A stretch of 64,000 nt of DNA from Panacagrimonas perspica (GTDB lineage: Bacteria > Pseudomonadota > Gammaproteobacteria > Nevskiales > Nevskiaceae): assembly GCF_004364935.1 (NCBI RefSeq), contig NZ_SOBT01000008.1, positions 1,677,534-1,741,533 of the forward strand, read 5' to 3'. Below, in pieces: positions 1-7,571 of this stretch. The translations under genes were made by a program, and so were the position numbers. Position 1 is the stretch's first letter; every line of letters begins with the position of its first letter. The notes beneath the pieces are model-generated. The model saw only the letters and a list, made by a program, of their open reading frames with translations, was not told the DNA's origin and made no database searches.

Positions 1-354
1 GAGCGTGACCGCGCGCTTGGGCGCACGCAGCTTGGGCTTGCCGTCGGCGTCGAAGCCTTCGAGCACCTGGATCTTGCCCAGATCCGGCAGCCACTTCGAG
101 GCCGGGCTGTCGAGATCCAGCTTGCCCTGCTCGACCAGCTGCAGCGCGGCCGTCGACGTCAGCGCCTTGGTCATCGACGCGATCAGGACGACCGAGTCCT
201 TGGTCATCTTCAGATCGGTGCCGATCTTGCGAACGCCGAACGCACCTTCGTACAGCGTGCCCTCGCGATTGGTGACGCCCGCGACGACGCCCGGCACACC
301 GCCGGGCTGGACACCACGCTGAAGGACGGCGTCGAGTGATTGCTGAAGCGACAT
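1..354 (-). CDS. Serine hydrolase / class C beta-lactamase-like esterase, N-terminal part
   Basis: The first 118 residues of a protein that runs off the left edge. The reading has the N-terminal alpha/beta layout of the class C beta-lactamase/EstB/LovD family and carries the nucleophile tetrad SMTK near residue 60, preceded by a strand ending VVLIA, as expected for the SxxK catalytic motif. The ATG is preceded by a good AGGAG ribosome-binding site. These enzymes are acyl-hydrolases or transesterases; without the YxN and C-terminal motifs the substrate cannot be guessed, and a true beta-lactamase is less likely than an esterase. No signal peptide is visible, so a cytoplasmic enzyme is suggested. 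Confidence 0.85.
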   Translation of the reverse strand, partial: MSLQQSLDAVLQRGVQPGGVPGVVAGVTNREGTLYEGAFGVRKIGTDLKMTKDSVVLIASMTKALTSTAALQLVEQGKLDLDSPASKWLPDLGKIQVLEGFDADGKPKLRAPKRAVTL

Positions 355-773
355 GGGATCTCCTCGTGTCTTGTAGGGATTGAACGATGAAGCAAGTGGC
401 CTAGCGTGCCTGCAAACGGGCCGGGCTTGAAGACCGGGCTTGCACCCTGCCCGATCGGACCACAGCGGCCGTAAGCATGCGAGCGCGCGAGCGTTCCGGC
501 ACCTAGCCATGTGGGCAGGTCGACCGCTCCGGTGCCCGTGCTACGGGTCCTGCCGTTCTACATCAACGGCTAACGCAACGGAGCTGCGACTGAAGCAGCG
601 ACGGCAAAGGAAAAAGAAAGGCGCAAAGGGTTTTCTATTGATCCTCTGCGCCTTTCTTTGCTGTTCTCTGCGCCTTTGCGTTGGCCTTCTTATTTTGTAG
701 CCCGGGTGAAACCCGGGGTTCCCCTCGAATAACGGAGCGCAACCCCGGACTTCGTCCGGGCTACGGCGGTCCC
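355..773. other. Intergenic stretch dominated by a composite repeat
   Basis: No gene recognised. The right two thirds are filled by a composite palindromic repeat (see the repeat entry at 541-764). The left part, upstream of the serine hydrolase, presumably holds its promoter, but I see no convincing -35/-10 pair. Confidence 0.6.
541..764. repeat. Composite intergenic repeat, copy A
   Basis: Two parts. Bases 565-628 (AACGGCTAACGCAACGG ... GGCGCAAAGG) recur in reverse orientation at 50578-50642 with only a few mismatches, and a 25-base core recurs at 5863-5887 with one or two mismatches. Bases 698-764 are a REP-like pair: GTAGCCCGG at the left, CCGGGCTAC at the right, each half itself a small palindrome (CCCGGGTGAAACCCGGG and CCCGGACTTCGTCCGGG). 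AAAGAAAGGCGCA-type inverted repeats in the middle can form a hairpin. No ORF. Confidence 0.8.
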
Positions 774-2117
774 TCATTCCAGCCGCATCGGCTCCGGCTG
801 ATCCGGCAAGGCGAGCGTCTGTCGGGGCGTCGCCCGATGCCCCAGGAACATCGGCCGGTTCGCGTGGTTGAACAGCAGCGGCATCACTTCGTGGGCCTGC
901 ACGACGCCGAACCAGCCCTGACGCGCGGGGCGCTCGCCGAATTCGACGACCTCGTCCGCGCGCACGGTCGGGCCGACCAGCAGCAGCGGCGTCGGGTCGC
1001 CGGTGTGCAGCACGCCATGGACCGACGGGGTCGCGTGATCCCCGGTGACCATGACGATGGCCTGGTCGGCCAGCGCTTCGAGCCCGGCGAGGCCAGGATC
1101 CAGCGCTTCCAGCGCATCGCGCTTCGCGAAAGGGTTCTTCGTGTGCCCGGCCTCGTCGGTGACCTTGGTGTGCACGTGGACGAACTGCGCGCCGTCGCGG
1201 ATCAGTTCCTCTGCGACGCGGATGCGCTCCGCCAGGTCGGCCGCGTAGTCCGCCTTCGGGGCGAGATGCCGCTGCCGCATGCCGAGCAGTCCTGCCAGGC
1301 CGCGATACATCCGCGAATCGGTGACCGCGGCCCCGGCGACACCCGTCTGCTCGACGAAATCCGGAATCCGCTCGCGCGCGCCCGACCACTTCGTGCTGAG
1401 CACGTCGAGCGCCGGCCGGCCGGCTTCCACGCGCCTGCGGTTCACCGGGCTTTCCATCAGCCGGCAGCGCACGGCGAGCAGCACGCGATTCATGTCGTCG
1501 GCGAGGTCCTGCGTCGTCGCGCCGATCGCACGCACCTTCAGCCAGGGATGCAGGTGCTCGAAGAACGGGTCCGAATCGGTGACACCGCCCTTCGCATGCG
1601 CGCCGAACTGCATCAGCGCCTCGCCACGCCCCATCGGGTCGAGCCGCACGCCGTACTGCTCGCGCAGGAACGGTGTGAGTTCCGCGAGCAGCGCATCGGC
1701 ATCCGGCATGTCGTCGCGCGCGGCGCGGCCGGTGATCCAGACACGTCCGTCGGCGACCTCCGAGGTACGCAGCGAGGCGAACGTCGTCGCGACACCGAAC
1801 GGCACGTCGATTCCGGCGCCGATCGCCTCCAGCACCGCGCGCCCCGGAAACGGCACGTCGCTGAATCCGAACATCGCCCAGTGCGCCAGTTCGGATGACG
1901 GCGCGCGCCCCCAGCCCATCGGGATATGCCAGCCGGATGCGCCACGTCGCGTCAGCCGGTCCAGCACCGGGGTCTTGGCCGCCTCGGAGGGCGTGCGGTG
2001 ATCCAGTTCGGGAATGGGCCGGTCGCCGAGACCGTCCAGCAGCACCAGCACGATCGGCAGCCGGTCGTCGTCGAGCCGCGGCTGGTCTTCGCCGTAGCGG
2101 ATCGGCTTGTTCGTCAT
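774..2117 (-). CDS. ApgM-like alkaline-phosphatase-superfamily enzyme (phosphomutase or phosphatase)
   Basis: A 447-aa cytoplasmic metalloenzyme related to archaeal-type cofactor-independent phosphoglycerate mutases. Visible motifs: VLVLLDGLGDRP near residue 24-33 with the metal-binding Asp28; SSELAH at 74-79, matching the family's nucleophile Ser followed by an acidic residue and AH; and near the C-terminus VTGDHATP followed by HTGDP, the metal-ligand His/Asp motifs. The ATG overlaps the TGA of the nucleotidyltransferase gene by 4 nt (ATGA), so it is translationally coupled as the last gene of the selD operon. Context argues against a housekeeping glycolytic role; it more likely isomerises or hydrolyses a phosphorylated intermediate of the same pathway. 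The fold assignment is firm, the substrate unknown. Confidence 0.88.
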   Translation of the reverse strand: MTNKPIRYGEDQPRLDDDRLPIVLVLLDGLGDRPIPELDHRTPSEAAKTPVLDRLTRRGASGWHIPMGWGRAPSSELAHWAMFGFSDVPFPGRAVLEAIGAGIDVPFGVATTFASLRTSEVADGRVWITGRAARDDMPDADALLAELTPFLREQYGVRLDPMGRGEALMQFGAHAKGGVTDSDPFFEHLHPWLKVRAIGATTQDLADDMNRVLLAVRCRLMESPVNRRRVEAGRPALDVLSTKWSGARERIPDFVEQTGVAGAAVTDSRMYRGLAGLLGMRQRHLAPKADYAADLAERIRVAEELIRDGAQFVHVHTKVTDEAGHTKNPFAKRDALEALDPGLAGLEALADQAIVMVTGDHATPSVHGVLHTGDPTPLLLVGPTVRADEVVEFGERPARQGWFGVVQAHEVMPLLFNHANRPMFLGHRATPRQTLALPDQPEPMRLE

Positions 2118-2659
2118 CCGCGTTCTCCGATGGGACGGTCCGCCAGCAGCTCGGCGAGCAGCGCAACCGTCGCCCGCGGCACCAGCGGATGCCAGCGCGC
2201 ATCGCCCGGCTGCATGCCGGCACGGATGTCGCTGGCGGAGATCCGGTTCGACGGATCGCCGTCGATCACCGTGACCTCGTAGCCGGCGTCGGCGAACCAG
2301 CCCGCCTTCTGCCGTTCCCAATCGCTGAACGTGCGCACGAAATGTCGCGCCGTCGTCGGTACGTACTGCGGCCACAGGTCGCGCCGCGTCAGATCGAACG
2401 GAACGATCGTGATGCGCTCCGACCCGCCGCGCTCGTGGACGGCTGCCTCGATCAGGCGCACGCGTTCGAAATAGGTGAACGGATTGGCCGACGCCGTGTG
2501 GCGATGCGCCGACGTGGGTTCCTGGTGACGCGCACCGGTGTCCGGATTCGTCACGGCGACGATCACGTGACGGCACTGCGCGAGCGCGATGCCGAAGAGT
2601 TCGAGGTGTTGCTCATGCACCGGCTGGAAGCGGCCGGTCACGCATCCGAGCGCGATCAC
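2114..2659 (-). CDS. NadM-like adenylyl/cytidylyltransferase
   Basis: A 181-aa nucleotidyltransferase of the HxGH superfamily, resembling nicotinamide-nucleotide adenylyltransferases. The N-terminus contains GRFQPVHEQH (residues 9-18), the GRFQPxHxxH form of the nucleotide-binding motif, and the C-terminal half has ISASDIR, matching the second signature ISxTxxR. I chose the GTG at 2659 because it overlaps the selD stop as GTGA and begins just before the first strand; an upstream ATG at 2692 would bury 12 codons in selD. The end overlaps the next start as ATGA. The enzyme should transfer a nucleotidyl group from ATP or CTP to a phosphate-bearing acceptor. A plain NMN adenylyltransferase is possible, but the selD context suggests another acceptor. 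Confidence 0.85.
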   Translation of the reverse strand: MIALGCVTGRFQPVHEQHLELFGIALAQCRHVIVAVTNPDTGARHQEPTSAHRHTASANPFTYFERVRLIEAAVHERGGSERITIVPFDLTRRDLWPQYVPTTARHFVRTFSDWERQKAGWFADAGYEVTVIDGDPSNRISASDIRAGMQPGDARWHPLVPRATVALLAELLADRPIGERG

Positions 2660-3735
2660 GCTGGCCTCCGCGATTCGACGACGCGCACGCAACCGGCCTG
2701 CCCGTCGTCCACGAATTCTCCGACGATGGCGGCCATCGAATCGCCGCCTTCACGAATCCGCTCGACCAGCGCATCAGCCTGCTGCGACGGCACCGCAAGC
2801 AACAACCCGCCCGAGGTCTGCGCATCCGCGAGCAGCAACTGCCCTGCGAGATCCAGCGATCCGGGATCGAACCAGCCCTGCTCCCGCGCATTCTCCAAGG
2901 TGCGACGCGAACCGGTCGGCGCGCAGCCCTGCGCGATCAGGTCCATCACGCCGGGCAGGGCCGGCACATCTTCCATCCAGATGCGCGCGCCAAGGCCAGC
3001 CGCCCGGCCCATCTCGTGGAGATGTCCGATCAACCCGTATCCCGTGACGTCGGTTGCGCCGAGCAGTCCCGCCTCGCTCGCAACGCGCGCCGCGCTCGCG
3101 TTGAGCCGCGTCATGTTCGCCAGCGCCCGCGAGATCATGTCCCCGCCCGCCTGCCCGCGCCTGATCGCGGTGCCCACGATCCCCACGCCCAGCGCCTTGG
3201 TCAGCACCAGCCGGTCACCCGCCCTGCCACCGCCCTTGCGCAGGATGCGTTGCGGATGAACCTCGCCGATCACCACCAGCCCGAACTTTGGCACCGCGTC
3301 GACGATGCTGTGACCGCCGACCATCAGCGCACCCGCTTCTGCGACGACGGCTCCGCCGCCACGCAGCACGTCGGCCAGCATGTCCTGCGACAGCTCGGCC
3401 GGCCACGCGAGCAAGTTCAGCGCCAGCAGCGGCCGTCCGCCCATCGCGTAGACATCCGACAAGGCGTTGGCCGCAGCCACGCGTCCCCAATCGAACGGAG
3501 AATCGACGACGGGCGTCTGGAAATCGCAGGTCACGATCCACGCGCGCGTGGCGTCGACGGCGTACACCGCGGCATCGTCCGGCGCATCGAGTCCCACCAG
3601 CAGATCGGCGTCCAGCTTCGGCAGGCCGGCGGCGCGCACCGTCTGCAGGACATTGCCAAGCATCGACTGCGGCATCTTGCAGGCGCAGCCGCCGCCGGCG
3701 GCGTACTGCGTCAGGCGGCGCGCCGTCGCGTTCAC
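2656..3735 (-). CDS. selD: Selenide, water dikinase (selenophosphate synthetase)
   Basis: 359 aa, close to the usual 345-350. The glycine-rich N-terminus GGGCACK places Cys17, Cys19 and Lys20 at the numbers used for the catalytic residues of the E. coli enzyme, so this is the cysteine form and not a selenoprotein. The AIRS-type N-domain (FQTPVVDSPFDWGRVAAANALSD region near residue 70-90) and a C-domain with the DVTGYGLIGHLHEM motif are intact. It makes selenophosphate from selenide and ATP. Translation starts at GTG overlapping the stop of the upstream acyl-CoA dehydrogenase gene (GTGA), and the stop overlaps the next GTG. No selA, selB or selenouridine synthase gene is in the window, so the acceptor pathway is not evident. 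Confidence 0.96.
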   Translation of the reverse strand: MNATARRLTQYAAGGGCACKMPQSMLGNVLQTVRAAGLPKLDADLLVGLDAPDDAAVYAVDATRAWIVTCDFQTPVVDSPFDWGRVAAANALSDVYAMGGRPLLALNLLAWPAELSQDMLADVLRGGGAVVAEAGALMVGGHSIVDAVPKFGLVVIGEVHPQRILRKGGGRAGDRLVLTKALGVGIVGTAIRRGQAGGDMISRALANMTRLNASAARVASEAGLLGATDVTGYGLIGHLHEMGRAAGLGARIWMEDVPALPGVMDLIAQGCAPTGSRRTLENAREQGWFDPGSLDLAGQLLLADAQTSGGLLLAVPSQQADALVERIREGGDSMAAIVGEFVDDGQAGCVRVVESRRPA

Positions 3736-4997
3736 GGCGCCGGCTGCGGCTTCGTCTTGTTCCGCTGCAACACGCCGCGCGCGATCGCGTTGAACTGGAT
3801 CTCGGTCGTGCCGGCCGGGATGCGCAGGTTGCGTGCGATGCGGAACAGCTTTTCTTCCGGCGATCCGAGCCGCAGCCCCGAGGCGCCGTGCACCTGGATC
3901 GCGTTGTCGCAGACGCGGTAGAAGGCCTGGTCGTTGATGACCTTGATCAGGCTGATCAGGCGATGCGCTTCATTGTCGAGCGGAATCTTGAAACAGCCGA
4001 TCTGGTCGAGCCGCGTCTGCGCCACCAGTGAAGTGGCGCGCGCCTGGTAGACGTCCATGTCCATGTTCGCGATCAGGTGCTGCACGGCCTGGTAATCCGC
4101 GATGGTCTTGCCGCCGGCCTTGCGCGAGTGCGCGCGCTGCACGGCGCGTTCGACCAGCCATTCGCCCCAGCCCGCGCACATGCCGCCACGGCAGACGCGC
4201 CGCCAGTTGATGAACGACATGCCGAGCGCGAAGCCGTCTCCGACCTCGCCGACGAGGTTCTCGGCCGGCACACGAACGTCTTTGAACTCGAGCTCGCCGG
4301 TGAGGCCGTCGTCGATCATCGTCGGGATGTCGATGCCGCGACTGAAGCCCGGCGTCTTCGCGTCGACGATAAACATCGACAGCGAGCGCGAGCCGGCGCC
4401 CGGCTCGGTCACGGCGGTGACGTGGATGAAGTCGGCGAAGTGCGGATTGGTGATCCAGGCCTTGCGACCGTTGATGATCCAGTCGCTGCCGTCGCGCTTG
4501 GCGTACGTGTTCATGGCGAGCACGTCGCTGCCGACGCCCGGCTCGGTGTTGGCGAAGGCCGTCGTGATCTGGCCCTTCATCAGCGGCGTCAGGTAGCGCT
4601 CGCGCAGCGATGCCGACATGTACGGGCTGGCCGGGTTCGGGCCCTCGGTCCAGGCCAATGCCGCCAGGCCCAGTCCCAGCCCGGACTGGCGATACACGTA
4701 TTCCTCGACGTGATGCATCTCCACGCGGCTGAAGCCGCCGCCGCCGAATTCCTCTGCGATGTGCGGCGCGTACAGACCGAGCTCGCCGGATCGTCGCTGC
4801 ACCTTGCGCCGCGCCTCCCAGACCGTCGGATGCATGCGCCCGGCCGCGTCGAGATGCGGCTGCCAGGGCGTTCCCACCTTCTCGTCGGCCAGCGCCTTTT
4901 CGAGCGGAGCGACGTCCTCGTCGAGGAAGCGGCGGAAGCGCGCGGTGTAGGCGCGTACGCGCTCGCTGGGTTCGAAGCTCGCGGCGGCGTCGGTCAT
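3732..4997 (-). CDS. Acyl-CoA dehydrogenase family protein with atypical active site
   Basis: 421 aa with the complete acyl-CoA dehydrogenase fold: N-terminal helices, a middle domain with FANTEPGVGSD and WITNP flavin-contacting motifs, and the C-terminal helical domain. The canonical catalytic Glu of the [YH]EGT motif is replaced: the sequence reads IPAGTTEIQ with Ala near residue 395. Isovaleryl-CoA dehydrogenases also have Ala or Gly there and use a Glu in helix G, but the matching segment here (INWRRVCRGG) offers no obvious Glu. The ATG at 4997 has a strong GAGGAG site 6 nt upstream; a GTG at 5015 is a less likely start. It follows the TetR gene closely and overlaps selD, so it is first of the four coupled genes. 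FAD binding is probable, dehydrogenation uncertain. Confidence 0.9.
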   Translation of the reverse strand: MTDAAASFEPSERVRAYTARFRRFLDEDVAPLEKALADEKVGTPWQPHLDAAGRMHPTVWEARRKVQRRSGELGLYAPHIAEEFGGGGFSRVEMHHVEEYVYRQSGLGLGLAALAWTEGPNPASPYMSASLRERYLTPLMKGQITTAFANTEPGVGSDVLAMNTYAKRDGSDWIINGRKAWITNPHFADFIHVTAVTEPGAGSRSLSMFIVDAKTPGFSRGIDIPTMIDDGLTGELEFKDVRVPAENLVGEVGDGFALGMSFINWRRVCRGGMCAGWGEWLVERAVQRAHSRKAGGKTIADYQAVQHLIANMDMDVYQARATSLVAQTRLDQIGCFKIPLDNEAHRLISLIKVINDQAFYRVCDNAIQVHGASGLRLGSPEEKLFRIARNLRIPAGTTEIQFNAIARGVLQRNKTKPQPAP

Positions 4998-5018
4998 GCG
5001 GTTCTCCTCTGTCACTTT

Positions 5019-5651
5019 CTATTTCGGGGTTTTCTGCGTCACGGCGCGCAGGAACGTGTTGAGCACGAGTTCCGGTTCTTCCCGGACGGATTTGATGCGG
5101 CCCGTGCGCGTCATCAGCAGCAGGCCGAACAGCGAGGTGGCGTAGGCCACGGCCTGGTGATGCGCCTTCTTCGGCGTCGAGAGGCCATCGGACACCAGGC
5201 ATTCGCCGATGTGGATCATCACGCGGTCGAGCAATGCATTCAGTTCGTGGTCCAGGTCGCGCGTCAGTCCGGCCGGCCGTGCGCCGCCGTGAAGATAGAA
5301 ACCGAGATCGAAGTCGGCGGGGCGCTGCGTGTAGAAATCCCACAGTCCGCGCAGCGCGGCGACGGCGCGCTGGCCGGTCTTGGATCCGGTGGTCGCGACC
5401 ATCGCCTCGTACAGCGCGTCGAGCGAGTCGCGCAGGATCTCCGCGTACAGCTCTTCCTTGGTTTTGAAGTACGCGTAGATCAGGCCGGTGGAATATCCGG
5501 CCGCCAGTGCGATCTCGCGCATCGACGCCGCCTCGATGCCGTGGTCCGCGAAGATCTGCTTCGCGGCGTCCTGGATCAGCCGCCGCTTGAACTCGCGCAC
5601 GGCCGTGCGCCGGGAGTCACGCGGCTCGATCGGGACGGTTTCGGAGGGCAC
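5019..5651 (-). CDS. TetR/AcrR-family transcriptional regulator of the selD operon
   Basis: About 210 aa. The N-terminal helix-turn-helix is clear: REIALAAGYSTGLIYAYFKTKE. The C-terminal domain is a typical all-helical ligand-binding domain, not assignable to a ligand. It lies immediately upstream of, and co-directional with, the acyl-CoA dehydrogenase-selD genes and is probably their co-transcribed autorepressor; a short palindrome sits just upstream of the chosen start (see 5669-5677). The start is uncertain: GTG at 5651 leaves a sensible 17-residue lead before the first helix, whereas the farthest ATG, at 5756, would add 35 residues that cover the putative promoter and palindrome. Confidence 0.88.
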   Translation of the reverse strand: MPSETVPIEPRDSRRTAVREFKRRLIQDAAKQIFADHGIEAASMREIALAAGYSTGLIYAYFKTKEELYAEILRDSLDALYEAMVATTGSKTGQRAVAALRGLWDFYTQRPADFDLGFYLHGGARPAGLTRDLDHELNALLDRVMIHIGECLVSDGLSTPKKAHHQAVAYATSLFGLLLMTRTGRIKSVREEPELVLNTFLRAVTQKTPK

Positions 5652-5663
5652 GTCGGTTCCGGA

Positions 5664-5677
5664 TTTATAACAGTGTT
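5664..5677 (-). promoter_or_regulatory. Putative promoter/operator of the TetR-selD operon
   Basis: Read on the minus strand, GAACACTGTTATAAA combines the palindrome AACA-C-TGTT (5669-5677) with a -10-like TATAAA (5664-5669). A repressor bound to the palindrome would cover the -10 region. No good -35 is seen. Suggestive only. Confidence 0.35.
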
Positions 5678-5765
5678 CACTTTTGGCCAGGGGGATTATT
5701 TCTGTACGAGGCCAGCGGGCAAAGTGGGGTGCGCCCCATGCGATGACCGGCGTCATGGCGCCCCC

Positions 5766-5955
5766 GTAGCCCGGACGAAGTCCGGGTGGCTCGGCCTCTC
5801 GTCCAGCCCGTCGGAATCGCCTCGACCGCCGTCACCTAGGCCTGAGAAAGAAGAAAGGCCATCGCAACTCCGTTGCGTTAGCCGTTGCTTCGACCTGTCC
5901 AGAAGATCGGAAGCACTCTCTGGGCGAGGGGAACCCCGGACTTCGTCCGGGCTAC
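5766..5955. repeat. Composite intergenic repeat, copy B
   Basis: Left arm GTAGCCCGGACGAAGTCCGG (5766-5785) and right arm CCCCGGACTTCGTCCGGG plus CTAC (5934-5955) are inverted copies of each other. Between them, 5863-5887 (CGCAACTCCGTTGCGTTAGC and following bases) matches the core of the copies at 541-764 and 50492-50715. Confidence 0.75.
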
Positions 5956-6035
5956 GGGGCTACGGGGGTTCGCGATGCGTCCCGTATCATGGCCACGCCG
6001 AACCGACGACGACCCGCGGCACTCTCACCCGCTTC

Positions 6036-7568
6036 GTGCCGCAACCCGACCGACCCGTCTTGGATACGCAGCGTCACCTCCCTTCGACCACGAGATCCCG
6101 AGATCCCGCCTGCGGAATCGCCAACCCGCTTGCCCACGGCCTCGCCGGCCTGGGCCTGCTGCTGAGCGCCTGCGTCAGCGGCGTCGTGCCGCAGAAACCC
6201 GACCTCGCGATGCCGCCGGCTTACGACGTGGCGGCGCAGCAGGCGTTGCCCCCGGCCGAACTCGACCGCTGGTGGCTGCTGTATGAGGACACCCAGCTCA
6301 CCTCGCTGATCGAGCGCGCGCAGGCGCAGGGCCTGGATGCCCGCAACGCGCTGGCCAAGCTCGAGGAAGCCCAGGCCGTGCGGGCCTCGGCATTGCCGAT
6401 GTTCAACCCGGATCGCAACCTCGAGGCCAGCGCCGAAGTGCGCAAGACCGAGGAACTCGACGACGCGGACGACGGCACCGTCGTCCCGGCCGGCGGCAGC
6501 ACGACGGTGATCGGCGCCAGCCGGACGCGCACGGCCAGCCTGACGTTTCCGGTGAGCTGGGAGCTGGATCTGTTCGGCCGGCGCGCCGCCGTACGCCGCC
6601 AGTCCGATGCGGATCTCGCAGCCGCCCGCTTCGAGTTCGAGGGCGCGCGCGCCACCTTGGTGGCCGATGTCGCGCGCAGCCTGTTCCAGGCACGCGGCCT
6701 GGCCGTGCAGCTCGAGGATGCCCGCGCCAACGCGCGCATCCAGCGCGAGCTGGTGGACCTGCTGACGCGCCGGGTCGAACGCGGCCTCGCCGCAGCCTCG
6801 GAGGTCGATCGCATCGGCGCCGACCTGTCGCAGGCCGAGGCGCAGGCGCTCGATCTGGAGAGCCAGCTCAAGGCCGCGCGCCGTTCGCTGCTGGTGCTGC
6901 TCGGCGACGGCCTGGCGCCGGTGTCCGACCTCGACGTCAGCGCCGACATCGGCACCGTTCCCGCCATCCCGAACATGCTGCCCGGCGATCTGCTCGCGCG
7001 ACGGCCCGACGTGCGCCAGGCCGACGCGCGGCTGCGTGCCGCGGCCGGCAACGTGCAGCTTGCAGAAAAAGCGTTCTTCCCCCGGCTGGCGCTGGTGCCC
7101 TCGGTGGGCCTGCAGGCGCAGCGCGGCGCCTTCGATTCGACCACCCGGTTCTGGTCCATCGGCGTCGACCTGTCGATGCCCATCCTCGACCGTCCGCGCC
7201 TCACGGCGCTGCTGAACGCCGAAAGCGCTCGCGGCCAGCAGTCGGTGGTCGCCTACGAGCGCAGCGTGCAGACGGCGTTCTCGGAAGCCGACCAGGCGCT
7301 GACGCGGCTCGAAGCCGATCGCCAGCGTGTGCAGATGCTGGCCGACGGCGAGGCGCGCGGACGGCGCGCCTATGATGCGGCGCTGCGCCGCTTCCAGCTC
7401 GGCTTCTCGGATCTGCAGGTCGTGCTCGACTCCGAACGGGTCTGGCGCACGACGCGCACCGCACTCACCGGTGCGCGCATCGATGCGCTGCTGCGCTCGG
7501 TGCAGGTCTTCCAGGCGCTCGGCGGCGGATGGCCCGCCTCCCAGACCCCTTTGCCGGACTCCCGATAA
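6036..7568 (+). CDS. Outer-membrane efflux lipoprotein, NodT/TolC family
   Basis: About 510 aa. A lipobox LLLSAC predicts lipidation after a hydrophobic signal segment. The mature part has two tandem outer-membrane efflux domains with long alternating alanine/arginine/glutamate helices typical of TolC-like trimers (for example SVVAYERSVQTAFSEADQAL near the end). It forms the outer-membrane exit duct for the adaptor and pump encoded just downstream (gaps 3 and 22 nt). The start is uncertain: GTG 6036 or TTG 6060 are the in-frame candidates upstream of the signal peptide; no ATG and no clear ribosome site is visible. Confidence 0.88.
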   Translation: MPQPDRPVLDTQRHLPSTTRSRDPACGIANPLAHGLAGLGLLLSACVSGVVPQKPDLAMPPAYDVAAQQALPPAELDRWWLLYEDTQLTSLIERAQAQGLDARNALAKLEEAQAVRASALPMFNPDRNLEASAEVRKTEELDDADDGTVVPAGGSTTVIGASRTRTASLTFPVSWELDLFGRRAAVRRQSDADLAAARFEFEGARATLVADVARSLFQARGLAVQLEDARANARIQRELVDLLTRRVERGLAAASEVDRIGADLSQAEAQALDLESQLKAARRSLLVLLGDGLAPVSDLDVSADIGTVPAIPNMLPGDLLARRPDVRQADARLRAAAGNVQLAEKAFFPRLALVPSVGLQAQRGAFDSTTRFWSIGVDLSMPILDRPRLTALLNAESARGQQSVVAYERSVQTAFSEADQALTRLEADRQRVQMLADGEARGRRAYDAALRRFQLGFSDLQVVLDSERVWRTTRTALTGARIDALLRSVQVFQALGGGWPASQTPLPDSR

Positions 7569-7571
7569 ATC

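Larger units (their letters stand above)
5652..6035. other. Divergent intergenic region with repeat copy B
   Basis: Lies between the minus-strand TetR gene and the plus-strand efflux operon. It contains the putative TetR promoter at the left and composite repeat copy B at 5766-5955. No gene is recognised. The promoter of the efflux operon must lie between about 5955 and 6035, but no clear consensus is visible. Confidence 0.5.

Noticed and set aside
1-354. Calling the left-edge gene a beta-lactamase resistance gene
   Set aside because: Only the SxxK motif is visible and no signal peptide is present; an esterase or related hydrolase is more likely.
4077-6035. The upstream part of the open frame that contains the outer-membrane efflux lipoprotein
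   Set aside because: This stretch is antisense to the acyl-CoA dehydrogenase and TetR genes and crosses a repeat; a lipoprotein signal peptide begins only near 6036-6060.
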